The notes beneath the pieces were generated by a model, which was not told the DNA's origin, ran no database searches, and saw nothing but the letters and a program-made list of their open reading frames with translations. Shown here one piece after another: positions 45,590-55,630 of a stretch of 64,000 nucleotides of DNA (within the stretch, counting starts at the first letter, position 1; every line of letters starts with the position of its first letter). The position numbers and the translations under genes were made by a program. Origin of the DNA: Mortierella alpina. Lineage: Eukaryota > Mortierellomycota > Mortierellomycetes > Mortierellales > Mortierellaceae. The DNA is taken from contig JANATF010000012.1 of assembly GCA_029449245.1 (NCBI GenBank), positions 372,001-436,000 on the forward strand, given 5' to 3'.

Positions 45590-46549
45590 CTAGATCTTGG
45601 CCCGTGTGGGCGCTACGAGGCGGCGCGAGGCGGCCGGAGTCGCTTCGGCACTGTGGCCTTCAATCTTCATCATGCTCTCCACCAGTGACATTCCCAGTAG
45701 CCGGTATTGCTCCCACTCGCCCGGATAGGTCTCCTTGTGGCCCATCTTCTCAAACAATGCTGCAGGCTTAATGGTCTTGCCCTTGGGGGTCTTAAACACC
45801 ATCCTCGAATATGCAATGCAGCATAGCTTGTGAGGCAAATCCAACGAAGCCCTGTCATTAAGGTTGCCGGCTGAGGACGAGAGAACAGGCGAGGCTTGAG
45901 TAGATGAGGAACCGACATTGCTGCTGCCACTCTGGGGTGCTCTGGCCTCAATAGGATCAATATCATCCTCGTCTTCCTCTTCCATGATCAGGTCGTCATC
46001 ATCATCTTCCATCGATTCACTGGTCTTGTCAGCTGCTTCCTTGGCACCATGAACTGCAGCATCCGTACTCTCCAGAGTCTTCCGGACCGGCTTGACTTTG
46101 CGCTTGATGGAGAACCGATGCTGGATCCAGATCCACTTATCGTCCCAAGTAAAGATTCGGCTCGTGATCGTATACTTGCTGAATCTAGGCACCTCTGCCT
46201 TGAATAGCAGGACTGTCTGGGCCAGAAGGATGTCGAACTTGTGTAGGTGTTGCCAGCTGGGGAAGAGACTGGTGCAGAGGTCAATCCTCGCAAAGTCCAT
46301 CATTTTGTTGTAGGACGAATTGTTGAGGTGGATATTCAGATCAAGGTCATCAAACCAGACTCGGCTATGATATCGTTTGGTCCCGAGCAGGCCAACACGA
46401 GGTTTGGGTCTATAGCCGGGCTTGACATAGTAGAGGAGGCTGCGAGGTTGGACAAAGTAGTAAAGGGAGCGGACGGTGTAGACGCCGGGGAGGCTCTTCA
46501 AGTGCATCAGTGCAAAGAGCACGAGCAGCGCGGTTTTTACATCGGACAT
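45590..46549 (-). CDS. THEM6-like hotdog-fold (thioesterase-like) protein
   Basis: Intronless, 319 aa. An N-terminal hydrophobic helix (ALLVLFALMHLKSLPGVYTV) would anchor it in a membrane. The 4HBT-like domain follows: RVWFDDLDLNIHLNNSSYNKMMDFARIDL, the family's DxDxxxHxNNxxY signature, then FKAEVPRFSKYTITSRIFTWDDKWIWIQHRF and, after a break, AYSRMVFKTPKGKTIKPA. Animal THEM6 is an ER-membrane protein linked to ether lipids; enzyme activity is unproven. An acidic insertion (SMEDDDDDLIMEEEDEDDIDP) of about 70 disordered residues interrupts the fold, unlike the shorter animal proteins. The gene is divergent from the 96-aa orphan. Confidence 0.85.
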   Translation of the reverse strand: MSDVKTALLVLFALMHLKSLPGVYTVRSLYYFVQPRSLLYYVKPGYRPKPRVGLLGTKRYHSRVWFDDLDLNIHLNNSSYNKMMDFARIDLCTSLFPSWQHLHKFDILLAQTVLLFKAEVPRFSKYTITSRIFTWDDKWIWIQHRFSIKRKVKPVRKTLESTDAAVHGAKEAADKTSESMEDDDDDLIMEEEDEDDIDPIEARAPQSGSSNVGSSSTQASPVLSSSAGNLNDRASLDLPHKLCCIAYSRMVFKTPKGKTIKPAALFEKMGHKETYPGEWEQYRLLGMSLVESMMKIEGHSAEATPAASRRLVAPTRAKI

Positions 46550-47229
46550 GTCTTTTGTGAAGTGGATGAACGTAAAGTGAGGGATCGGTGCAATGCAAGC
46601 TGAGAGAACGAGATGCGAGCAGCAACCCTCGCTATGGCTAGAAAGTGGAGAAGGAAAAAGGCGTGTACAAGAAGTTGAGCGACCCGAGGGTCTCGAAGCA
46701 CTCTTTGGGTTGGTAGCTGAGCAAACATATCCTCGGTTGAGGCCTCAACTCCCCCCATTTCCACGTGAGTGCTGATCGCGGGCAGAAACAGGGCGACGGC
46801 CCGATTGGCAGAGCCGGAAGCCAAGAAAACGCGACCGACGCGTATGTCGCCCCTCGCGATCACCGGCAACATGCAGGCAAGTACACGAGTTAAAGATCCT
46901 GGGAATCCCGCATATGTAGGACTGCATGACAAGATCGTGTAGTTTACACACCGCGAGCCAGGAACAAGGACTGGGACCTCAGGACCCCTCGGGCAAGGCG
47001 GGCTTGTGACTGCGTCGATAAATGATGTCACTTGTAGGCTAGCAAAGTCTCACACGAAAGGGTAATCTCTTTCAACATTTCCCATCCGTCCGATCCAACC
47101 TCAAGAAGCCCGATCTCCAAGGACCGAACCGCGAACACCACGGACCAAGAACCACCAACGCCGCCCGCAAGCATAGCCCCCTCCCAAAAACGACACCAAA
47201 AAGTCACCAAAAGAAACATATAATCAAAC
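46550..47229. other. Divergent intergenic region
   Basis: Promoter space between the THEM6-like gene (minus) and the small orphan (plus). The overlapping minus frame 46537-47031 is not convincing. Nothing else seen. Confidence 0.5.
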
Positions 47230-47520
47230 ATGAGCTCAACACTAGATGCCGCCAACCCAACTGCCAAGAACGATCCCGCCGCTGTGGAATCCGAAAAGAC
47301 CATGCTTCTCCAGTTCACAAAACCCAACACCACTTACTTGGTCGAGCCTCTCGGGATCAACAAGGGCATTTGCCGCGTCGAACCCAATGGCCAGAAGACC
47401 TGCGTCAAGTTCTTGGCCCTCGAGGCCAAACAAATGTTCACGTTTATGCAGGATCAAGGCTTCTTCTGCACCATGGCGTTGGATCCCAAGGAGACCGCCC
47501 TCGAGTGTAGACGCGTATAG
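47230..47520 (+). CDS. Small orphan protein, 96 aa
   Basis: Intronless, ATG in a good context (CAAACATGAGC). The composition is that of a folded globular domain rather than noise: MLLQFTKPNTTYLVEPLGINKG, RVEPNGQKTCVKFLALEAKQ and FTFMQDQGFFCTMALDPKE. Four Cys, no signal peptide or membrane segment. I do not recognise a family. The end CRRV is abrupt. An independent gene is likely because promoter-like A/C-rich DNA precedes it and the stop is followed by a 3' flank. Confidence 0.55.
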   Translation: MSSTLDAANPTAKNDPAAVESEKTMLLQFTKPNTTYLVEPLGINKGICRVEPNGQKTCVKFLALEAKQMFTFMQDQGFFCTMALDPKETALECRRV

Positions 47521-47990
47521 AGACAAGGATGACGCTTTGTCTCAGCAAACGGTTCGTGCAAAGGAGTAGATAGGGTGGAGGCCCTCAAAGGGATAGCAGA
47601 ACGGAAGCAGCGTCGAGCACATCATTATAATGGATCGAAGAGAGACCAAGTTCACGAGTAATCATCCAATAGACAAATGAGTGTGTCCACTAGACACTCA
47701 ACAACACCAATCTGTTGCGCCTTTGGATACATTTAGTATGATGTGTGAAGAAATGCAATAGCCTTTCTGTTGTATTTTTTTTTGGACTTAATTGCGGGTG
47801 AAGACCTCAAATAGTACGGTACAAAACGAATCCGATGTTCACCCTTTTTCTCATCCTCCCTTGCTACTCTATCCCCCTCGCCAAACTTATATATTTCATC
47901 ATGAACAACGTCCTACCGACGTGCAATGGCTAACAAAAAAAACAAACGCGGCTGGCCAAAATAGTCGCAGACTGATTCCTGCCCCATCTC
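47521..47990. other. Convergent 3' flanks
   Basis: Between the stop of the 96-aa gene and the stop of the BZW gene. AT-rich in places; no gene. Confidence 0.5.
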
Positions 47991-50334
47991 TTACTCCTCG
48001 TCCTCAGACTCATCCTCCTCATCACTGGCGTTCTTGAGCCAGAGAACAAAGGGCTCCATCTGCTTCATGAACACAGTGCGTCCCTGGGTCTTGGAACCCT
48101 TCTCAGCCCAGTAGAGGATCGCGTTCTCGGAGAGAACATCGTTCTTGTAAAGCAGCTGGGTGACAGCGCGGTACTGCTTGATGAATCGAGCATCCTCATA
48201 AAAGTTGACCTGGATCGTCTGCATGAGAGCAATCTCGGTCTTGGGCGAGGTGCAGAAGGCGCCAAGCAACTTGCTGTACTGCTGGACCTGCTTCAAGATC
48301 TGGTTATCGATCTGATCCACACGCGTGCCCCAATCGACAGAGGCCATCATGCCGGTCCAGACCAAGGGAATGAAATCGGGCTCGCTCAAGCCAATCTCCT
48401 TGCTCTGAGCCTTAAGGAAGGTCATGCACTATTGACATCGAGAGCCAGACGTTAGTGTCTGGCGAGTGCGAGTTTGGTGAGTGTCAAGACAAAGACCATA
48501 CAATAAAAAGCCTTACCTCGGCGATCTTGCCCTCCTCCAAGAGGGCCTTGATGTTCTCAACAATGCTCTCCTTGCGCATGATAAGCTGCTTCTTGTTCTG
48601 GAAAGTGACCAACTGCTTCATGTCCTCGGCCTCAAAGTGACGAGCAAAGCTGTCCTCGTCGCGCTTGTTGGGAGGGAAGAAGTCCAGAAGACGCTCGCTC
48701 ATTCCGGCCTTGTGGAGGTTGAGACCAAACTGGTCAACGTTCTGGTCCATCAGGTAGGTCTTGAACACGGTGGTGACGAATTGCAGAGACAGACCTACGG
48801 AAGAGATGAGAAAGAGCAGCAAACAATAAGTACCATTGTGGATAAAGGTTCATTTTTCGGTCACATTCCTGCCAGATAAATCTAGAGAACTTACCCTCCT
48901 TGACCAAGTGCTCCTTGAACAAGACGTTAAGAACGCTCAGAGTGGCGAGGCCAGATGAGCAGAAGAGACCAGTGGCGATGGCCAACTTGTTGGTGTCCTC
49001 AGGCTGGAACTTGTTGATGTATTGGAGAAGGTTCATCAGGGTATCCTCGAAACCACGCTGCAAGTACTTGTAGCGGCGCATGAGCTTGTGGAAGACATCC
49101 ACATGCTTCTTGATGCTGGCAAGATCATCCTGAGCCTGGAAAATGCTGAAGGGGCTGGCAGGAGTTCCATCCTCGAGAAAAGTTCCTCCAGGAGCTATAA
49201 AAGCGCACGATTTCCACAAAGAATTAGCTCTAGTTCCACATGCACTGTCGCTATTTATAAAACAAATCTATATCGTACTCCCGACAAGATCAAAAGTCTT
49301 ACCAAGAAGGCGACCAGCAATTAGAATTTCAAAGAGGGTCTCAGCGTAGCGTCTGTACTCAAGAGTGTTGCCTGCGGCATCCAACTTTGCAGAGATCTCT
49401 TCGAGGTTGCCAGGAGCAGCAGCGGAAAGAACGCTAATGAATGCGTCACGGAAAACTATTTATTGTTTTCAGAGAGCGGGATTTAAGTGTTAGCGTCCTG
49501 CACCGATGCCTTGTTATTCACATGGTGACTGCAATCTGCTAGTGCATCCGGGTCGGGCAGGGCAGAGACAACTCAATGGATCAAGAACGAAGGGCGATAT
49601 ACGTACCAGTGGGTTCAAATTTGGCAGTGGCCTTTTGAACACCCTATGGAGCAGGATCAGGCAAGATAACAAGTTGTTCGGTGCGCGTCAATAGCTAGTT
49701 TTCAATATAGGAACAGTAACGGAAGCAAAAGCAACCATGTACGATCCTTCCTGCGTGCCGTCATCCACCACAGTTTTCTTTGCTCATGTCGTGCTTTTAC
49801 CTTGCGAGGTCTGATCTTGACACCTTGAAGGACGGGCTTTTGATCATAGGCAGATGAATAGACAGCGTTGGAATCCAAGGGTTATTATCACGTCAAGGAG
49901 AATACCATACAGCAACAATAGCCATTAGCACACAAGAGTAGGAGAGCCCCTTGGACTCAAAGAGGGGGTCCATGCGCCCTTTTTTTTTTTTTTGTTGGTG
50001 TGTGTTTCCAAGGTACATATGTCACGCGTGTGAGGACAAGCGAGATATAAAAAAGATGTGCTTATATCTTGGAAAAGACAGTGCCATCCTCTGTACCAAG
50101 GGGGGCGGGCGGGGGGCGATGCAGCTGAGGTAAGGTGGGTGGAACGTCAAGTAGTAGATTGAGGAGGGCAGAAGCTTGTTGCTGAGAGCATTCTTCACCC
50201 ATGACCTTGATCAGGATCCAAAAAAAGGCCCCTGCACCGATAAGGATAGCACAGGCATAAAAAACGATGTGCCTCATCCACACATCCACACACAGGAGCA
50301 GAGGACATACCTTGACGTTCGCTGCGCTACTCAT
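47991..50334 (-). CDS. BZW1: BZW / eIF5-mimic protein (W2 domain)
   Basis: Seven exons (minus): 50334..50311, 49836..49801, 49643..49607, 49455..49303, 49194..48895, 48794..48517, 48428..47991; 421 aa, as in animal BZW1/2. The start gives MSSAANVKPVLQGVKIRPRK, matching QKPTLSGQRFKTRKR. Then [50 protein letters not shown] and the C-terminal W2 domain (LYWAEKGSKTQGRTVFMKQMEPFVLWLKNA) with an acidic end DEEDESEDEE. BZW proteins bind eIF2 and eIF3 in competition with eIF5, raising start-codon stringency. The first three coding exons are only 24, 36 and 37 nt; intron 1 is 474 nt and G-rich. Confident. Confidence 0.92.
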
Positions 50335-50726
50335 AAAGATGGCGGACTGAAAAGTGGATGGACTAACTGGGGTTTTGTTGGGGGGAGGGATGGGCTGGAG
50401 AGTGGACGATGGCTACTCTAGGGAATGGGATGTGGAAGATCGAGATTGGCTGGCTGGCTGGTCTTGTGTGGTGAATGTGTGCGGTGCACAGATGCAGCGC
50501 GAGAAACTTTTATGTTGTGGGAGTGGTGGCTTGTCGGCCAGGCGGCCTGCGGCCCTTGCTGTTTGCAGGCAAGTACTGCGGGCAGTCCAGTCGTGCCCAG
50601 TCCAATCGCTGCCCACCCCCCTTTTTTCTGATTGTTCCACTGCCCTCCACTCCACCGGTGCTGCACTCTTTTGCAACGAACACGAAAAACAACCGTCGCA
50701 CCTGCATCCGTCACTCACCCGCTCTC
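50335..50726. other. Divergent promoter BZW / PTH2
   Basis: 392 bp between outward start codons; no TATA box or repeat stands out. Confidence 0.5.
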
Positions 50727-51884
50727 ATGGACAAGTCATTCACCCTTGGACAGGTGCTCTCCGCCGGAGCCATCGGGCTCCTGACTGGCCTCCTCATCTC
50801 CCAGTCCTCGCTTGTAAGTAGCCTGCCCCCTCCCCATTGCTTGTGCCATCCCAGGAACCAAGCAGCCCAGAAAAAAGGAAAAAGCTTAGTGCCTGATTAT
50901 TTATGTACTCTTTTCGTCTGCTAACCTGCTTGTCTCTATCTTTGGATCTGCTTCTGCTTCTGCTTCTGCCTCTGCTTCTGCTTTTGCTTCTCTTCTAGAA
51001 ACAAAAGAGCAATCAAGCTCCTCTCTCGAACAGCAAGGAAAGAAGAGCCGATGAACAAAAGAAACCCCGCAAGGAAAAGGATAGCCCCTCTGCATCCTCA
51101 AAGCCCGTCTTGATCGACGAGGATTCTGAGGTCTACAGCGAAGAGGAAGAAGACTTTACAGAGGAGGATGAGAGCGAAGCCGAGGAGAACGAGGACTTGG
51201 CAGAGTTCGATCTTAACGAGGAATACAAGATGGTAAGGCAGGATCGTGCATGGGCCATTTCTTTTGCCACCCAAAAAAAAGGGTCAACTGTACACTAAGT
51301 TTCCTTCGCCTTCGACTAATGTGATTCGCGTATTTAGGTCCTTGTCGTCAGATCTGACCTGGGCATGGGCAAGGGCAAGGCTGCAGCTCAATGCTGCCAC
51401 GCAACACTTGCAAACTACAAGGAGCTGAGCAGAAGGAGCCCAAAGGTACACTTCTTTTGGCACCAGGCTTTCACGACTGAAATTCATTTGATTTTGGGCA
51501 CGATAGCAGATCGCTAAACGCTCTCGGTCTGATGTATAGACACTTACTCGCTGGGAATACAGCGGACAAGCCAAGGTTACCTTGAAAGTGGACAGCGAAG
51601 AGGACATGTAAGTACTCTTTATTTTTCCGATCCACATTTCAAGTGGGGGGCGAGTCGTGCTTGTGGGCACCACAACAGTTGACTGACCCCTCAAACACTT
51701 TTAACGTATCGAATGTTTTAGGTTGCTGATTCAGGCTCAAGCAATGAGCGTTGGATTGGCAGCGCACAGCATTCGCGATGCAGGACGGACACAGATCGCT
51801 GCGGGATCAAGAACCGTCCTAGCAGTCGGACCTGGCCCTATCAGTGTAGTGAACAGCGTGACAGGAAAGCTCAAGCTCTACTAA
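50727..51884 (+). CDS. PTH2: Peptidyl-tRNA hydrolase 2 (Pth2/Bit1), membrane-anchored
   Basis: Five exons: 50727..50813, 50999..51232, 51338..51445, 51540..51607, 51722..51884; 219 aa. An N-terminal membrane helix (LGQVLSAGAIGLLTGLLIS) is followed by a charged linker (QKKPRKEKD, then SEEEEDFTEEDESEAEENED). The Pth2 domain then follows: [82 protein letters not shown] ending KLKLY. It frees tRNA from stalled peptidyl-tRNA; the anchor matches outer-mitochondrial-membrane Pth2. The acceptor of intron 1 is a (TCTGCT)n pyrimidine repeat. Confident. Confidence 0.95.
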
Positions 51885-52162
51885 AAGCAACCTGCTATTT
51901 TTAACCGTGATGGACCAAAGAGATATTTATTGCAGTTATCTTCTGGATTGGACCACGCCATTGTTTAAAAGGGATCATGGATTGCCAAATGTCTATGGTT
52001 TATATATGAGCCTACGAGCTCCCCGCTTACAGGTGAGCCAGGACAGCATCTGCACCAGAGACTGTAACGTCGTGACTAAATGACCAACAATATGCGAATG
52101 AGATTAGCAGAGCAAAGAGCAGAGCAAGGAACGAGTTTACATTGCGGCCTCTCATCGCGGCA

Positions 52163-53185
52163 TTACCCAGTCTCGACACCAATGTAGGTAACCTTGAGGT
52201 CGTCAGCGATCAGAGCAAAGCGTTGGGATCTCACGGAACCCATACCGTACTTGGTGAGGTCTATGTCCGGTAGCGGGTAACAGAGAAACTCTCATTCATT
52301 TAGAACTCGGATCTCCTGAGTTATCGAAATCGAGCTGAAGTGCCGTCCGTCTTACCCTGCTTGAGTCCGGTGGCCGTCACGAACTCTCCGTTGCCATCAG
52401 CAGCCATGATGATCTTGTCATTGACCTTGGTCCACTTTCCCCAGGCGTCCATTACGCTACAATACAGCGGAAGGTTTCGTGTAGGCATGCGCTTAGAGAC
52501 TCAAAGTGTTTGACAGCAAAGTCATGAAGATGATTACACATTTCAGGATGTTCAAGCAAAGTAAAGAACCTTACAAGGGATCAGCAGTGCTGACACAAAT
52601 AACCTGATCGACACCCTTGGCAACAAACTGGGGGTACTTTTCATGGTACCTAACGCGTAAAAAAAAAGCATCAAGAGTTCCCAGCGCGACTGTTAATGAG
52701 TTGCCCTTTGAGTGTAGAACAGCTTGAGAAAGGCAAAAGGGTTCAAATACGCACTCGGGCAAGTGGCTGTTCTGGCAAGTGGGGGTGAAAGCTCCAGGGA
52801 CGCCAAAGATGACGACCTTCTTGCCCTGGTACTGGCTCAAGTTCAGGTTCTGAGGAATACCGCAGGCATTTGCCAACGATGGGTCATAGGGGCTGTGTAG
52901 ATTATTGATTTTCGCGAGACAAAGATTGAATAAGAAGACGATTAGATGCGCGTAGAAGATGACTTTACATTTTTATTCCTTGAAGGCTCAAAAGCAAAAA
53001 CTCTTACCAATGCTTCAGAGCAACGATTGGAAGAGCGTCTCCGACTTTGATCTATAATGAAAGGAGAATGAGATACGAACAAAGCGTCAGGCCATTTGCG
53101 TTCGTCCATCACGATGTTTTGACAATGGCCATGTGTCTGCAAAAGACCAAAAAAAAAAAAAAAACGTGCTGCCTACTTGGGTCAT
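52163..53185 (-). CDS. Peroxiredoxin, Prx5/AHP1 type
   Basis: Six exons (minus): 53185..53177 (9 nt: Met-Thr-Gln), 53051..53008, 52892..52755, 52649..52575, 52456..52356, 52260..52163; 154 aa. It starts MTQIKVGDALP, typical for the family, which supports the tiny first exon. KKVVIFGVPGAFTPTC holds the peroxidatic Cys57 with the Thr/Pro of the PxxxTxxC motif. QVICVSTADPFVMDAWGK, FVTATGLKQDL and RSQRFALIADDLKVTYIGVE follow. It reduces peroxides using thioredoxin or similar; no targeting signal is seen, so cytosolic. It is slightly shorter at the C terminus than relatives. A TATATA element lies at 53292-53297. Confident. Confidence 0.92.
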
Positions 53186-53607
53186 ATTTGTGAAGTGTGT
53201 GAAGAGTAGTTTGAAAGACAAGTGAAGTTTTTGATGAGTGAGAGGAGTGTTGAGAAAAGAAAGGCAAAAGTGTTATTCTGCTGGGAGAGGATATATAGGC
53301 CTTAACTGCGAAGTCATCTGGATATTCAAGACTTCTTGTGTGAAGGACCCCTCTACTCGCAAAAACGCGAAAATGCGACGGCGGGCTTAGCTTTATCAAC
53401 CGATCCGGAGCCTATGCCCTGGATTCGAGGCCGCACCACGTAAATCGCAACGAGTATGGATCAGCCAGGAACTCCAAATAAGCGCAGCCGAGAGAACGAG
53501 AGAAATTAAAAAAAAAAGCGGACGCGTTTGCCATTATTAGAGAACACCACTTCATAATATTCTACAAAGTACAAAGATACAAGGACTTCTATGTCACATC
53601 CAACACT
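53186..53607. other. Peroxiredoxin promoter / C2H2 3' flank
   Basis: Contains TATATA at 53292-53297 (minus), 107 bp upstream of the peroxiredoxin ATG. No gene. Confidence 0.55.
53292..53297 (-). promoter_or_regulatory. TATA box of the peroxiredoxin gene
   Basis: CCTATATATCC on minus. Confidence 0.55.
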
Positions 53608-55092
53608 TTAGGAAGCCGTTACGCCCGAGCCATAGTTCATAGACTCTAGCGTCCTCTTCGCCTTGATCTTCCTCGCCTCTTCCTCCAACGTCTCAAGCGT
53701 CTGTCGAATCTCCATCTCCTCCCCAAGCTGCTCTCGCGGCACCCTCCCCGCCGCCGCCTCTCGAAACGTAATCCCTTTTTGCTTCAACATCCACGAACAA
53801 GGGTTCGCCTCGTCCGACAACTTCAAATGCCGAATCACCGCATCCTGCCTTCCAAACCGGCTCTGGCACACAATACAGACATGCGGCTTCTCCGTCATAT
53901 GGCTGTTCATGTGTCGGTCACGATCATGCACCCGCGCAAACGTCTTTGAACAATGATAACACGCATGCGGCCTCTGAACACCATGTGTAAACTTGTGGGA
54001 CTTGAGGTTGTAATGCCGTGAAAACTTGCGGTTGCAGTTGTCCAACTTGCAGACAAAAAATCGTTTCTCTTGTGACGAAGGTCGGCCACCCGCCTTCTCA
54101 TCCTCCATCTTGCTCTTCTTCATCATCCTCTTCTTTGAACCGCAGCTGCCAAGGATGCTGCTGTAGTTGCAGTCGCTATCATTGCTGTCCGAGGCTGACA
54201 GGTTCTCGAGTGAGATTCGCTTCATGTCCAAGGTTGGACTGTAAGTTGACAGAGCAGGAGAGTTGCAGCTTGGAGACGGTGAGAAGGATGGGGACAGAAT
54301 CCTTGTAGGAAAGGAGGATGAGTAGATAGTGGCCGAAGAACAATCGTGCCCACTTCCTTGATAGGACATCTGTGTTGATGGCGCCGACGAGGACAGATAA
54401 CCGCCGCCGCAGTCGTCATGGGCGTGCAAGGAGAACGAGTCCGGCATCACCGCGGTACTCGAGAAGTTATACGACTCATAGTGATATCCACCGCAAGGGA
54501 CCATGGTCTCCTCCCTGCAGTACGCCGACATGGGAGAGGTAGAAGAAAATTCTTCGAGACTGTGGGCTCTTCTCAACGTGGGTAGGGCTTGCACACCCGA
54601 CGGGGCAGTGGGGTATGCAGAGGCTGCACTGATGGTGGAATCAATGGTCTGGTCCGCGATATCATCCAACATTGTTTGACACTGAGACGGACTGTACTCT
54701 TGGAACGTGGTCGTGGGCTCGAACGAGTGTCGGAATCGGACCAGACTGTAGTCAACGTGAGAGTTGTGGCTGTGTGTCAAATATCCACTTTCGTGCAGAG
54801 CCAGAGAATCGCGCGGAGCGTTGGACTGCAGAGAAATACCGGTAGGGAAGGAGATAGGAAAGAGGCCAGGCGTTATGCCATCTCTCTCAGCGGCCATCAT
54901 CGACAACAGCTCAGGGGCAGGGAGGATGTGATCGCGAGGTTGGCTGGGGTTGTGTGGCAGGTACTCGTAATCTTCGAGAGCGGTCAGCGGAGAGTTTTGA
55001 AGCGAGATATTTTGGATCATTTGTGGTAGAGAGTGCGAGGGACCTTCGGAGGCGACGATAGTGTCGTACGAAGCGTTGTATTGGCAGGTCAT
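53608..55092 (-). CDS. C2H2 zinc-finger transcription factor
   Basis: Single exon. I choose the ATG at 55090-55092 (MTCQYNASYD; 494 aa); an in-frame ATG at 55281 is open but sits 8 bp from a TATA-like TATAAAT at 55289-55295 and encodes a low-complexity leader. Three C2H2 fingers lie near the C terminus: VCKLDNCNRKFSRHYNLKSHKFTH, HACYHCSKTFARVHDRDRHMNSH and HVCIVCQSRFGRQDAVIRHLK, the last with a non-standard second half ending in NPCSW. Upstream of them are a basic stretch (SKKRMMKKSKMEDEK) and a long Ser/Tyr/Pro-rich region that could activate transcription. The family is broad; no target can be named. Confidence 0.8.
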   Translation of the reverse strand: MTCQYNASYDTIVASEGPSHSLPQMIQNISLQNSPLTALEDYEYLPHNPSQPRDHILPAPELLSMMAAERDGITPGLFPISFPTGISLQSNAPRDSLALHESGYLTHSHNSHVDYSLVRFRHSFEPTTTFQEYSPSQCQTMLDDIADQTIDSTISAASAYPTAPSGVQALPTLRRAHSLEEFSSTSPMSAYCREETMVPCGGYHYESYNFSSTAVMPDSFSLHAHDDCGGGYLSSSAPSTQMSYQGSGHDCSSATIYSSSFPTRILSPSFSPSPSCNSPALSTYSPTLDMKRISLENLSASDSNDSDCNYSSILGSCGSKKRMMKKSKMEDEKAGGRPSSQEKRFFVCKLDNCNRKFSRHYNLKSHKFTHGVQRPHACYHCSKTFARVHDRDRHMNSHMTEKPHVCIVCQSRFGRQDAVIRHLKLSDEANPCSWMLKQKGITFREAAAGRVPREQLGEEMEIRQTLETLEEEARKIKAKRTLESMNYGSGVTAS

Positions 55093-55288
55093 TGTTTCGA
55101 GGGTGAATTTGTATTGTGTTGCGGCGTTCAAGGGATCAGATATGGGGGAGCGGAATGGAGCTGGCGATGCAGGACGTGAGAAATCGTGAAGGATAGGAAT
55201 GATATGAATGTGTGAAGAGATGCAAGGAGGAGGAGGAACTGTGAAGGAAAGGAATGAAGAAGACAAAGAGGACGGATTCATGACCCAT

Positions 55289-55295
55289 ATTTATA
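55289..55295 (-). promoter_or_regulatory. TATA box of the C2H2 gene
   Basis: TATAAAT on minus, 197 bp upstream of the chosen ATG. Confidence 0.5.
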
Positions 55296-55610
55296 ATATG
55301 GTTGGAGATCGAAAGAGGCATTCGCCATCAAGGGGGGGGGAGGAAGGGAGTCAGAGACGATGTCAGCGTTTTGTGTTGGCGTTGATCAAGGCGGCGGGTT
55401 TCTTCTTTTCCTCGTAGAGCCCCGCTCTTCTCTGCAGAAGTGATCAGGGTCATATCTGGCCAACGTATACCTGACACCGAGAAGCAGAAGAGACTAGGGA
55501 CAACTTCATTGTCGAAACAATGACCGAAAAAAAGATGGCATGGGAGCTGAGGAGATGCAGGGGAACAAAACAAAGTCAGAGGAAAGGGAAATGAAAAGAC
55601 GTTGCCGGTC

Positions 55611-55630
55611 AGAATAGAATAGAATAGAAT
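55611..55630. repeat. (AGAAT)4 microsatellite
   Basis: Four exact pentamer copies. Confidence 0.9.

Noticed and set aside
46537-47031. 164-codon minus frame overlapping the THEM6-like start
   Set aside because: Out of frame with the conserved gene, no domain, occupies the promoter region.
53109-53148. MAIVKTS as peroxiredoxin start
   Set aside because: No donor in the correct phase; the MTQ mini-exon joins in frame to IKVGDALP.
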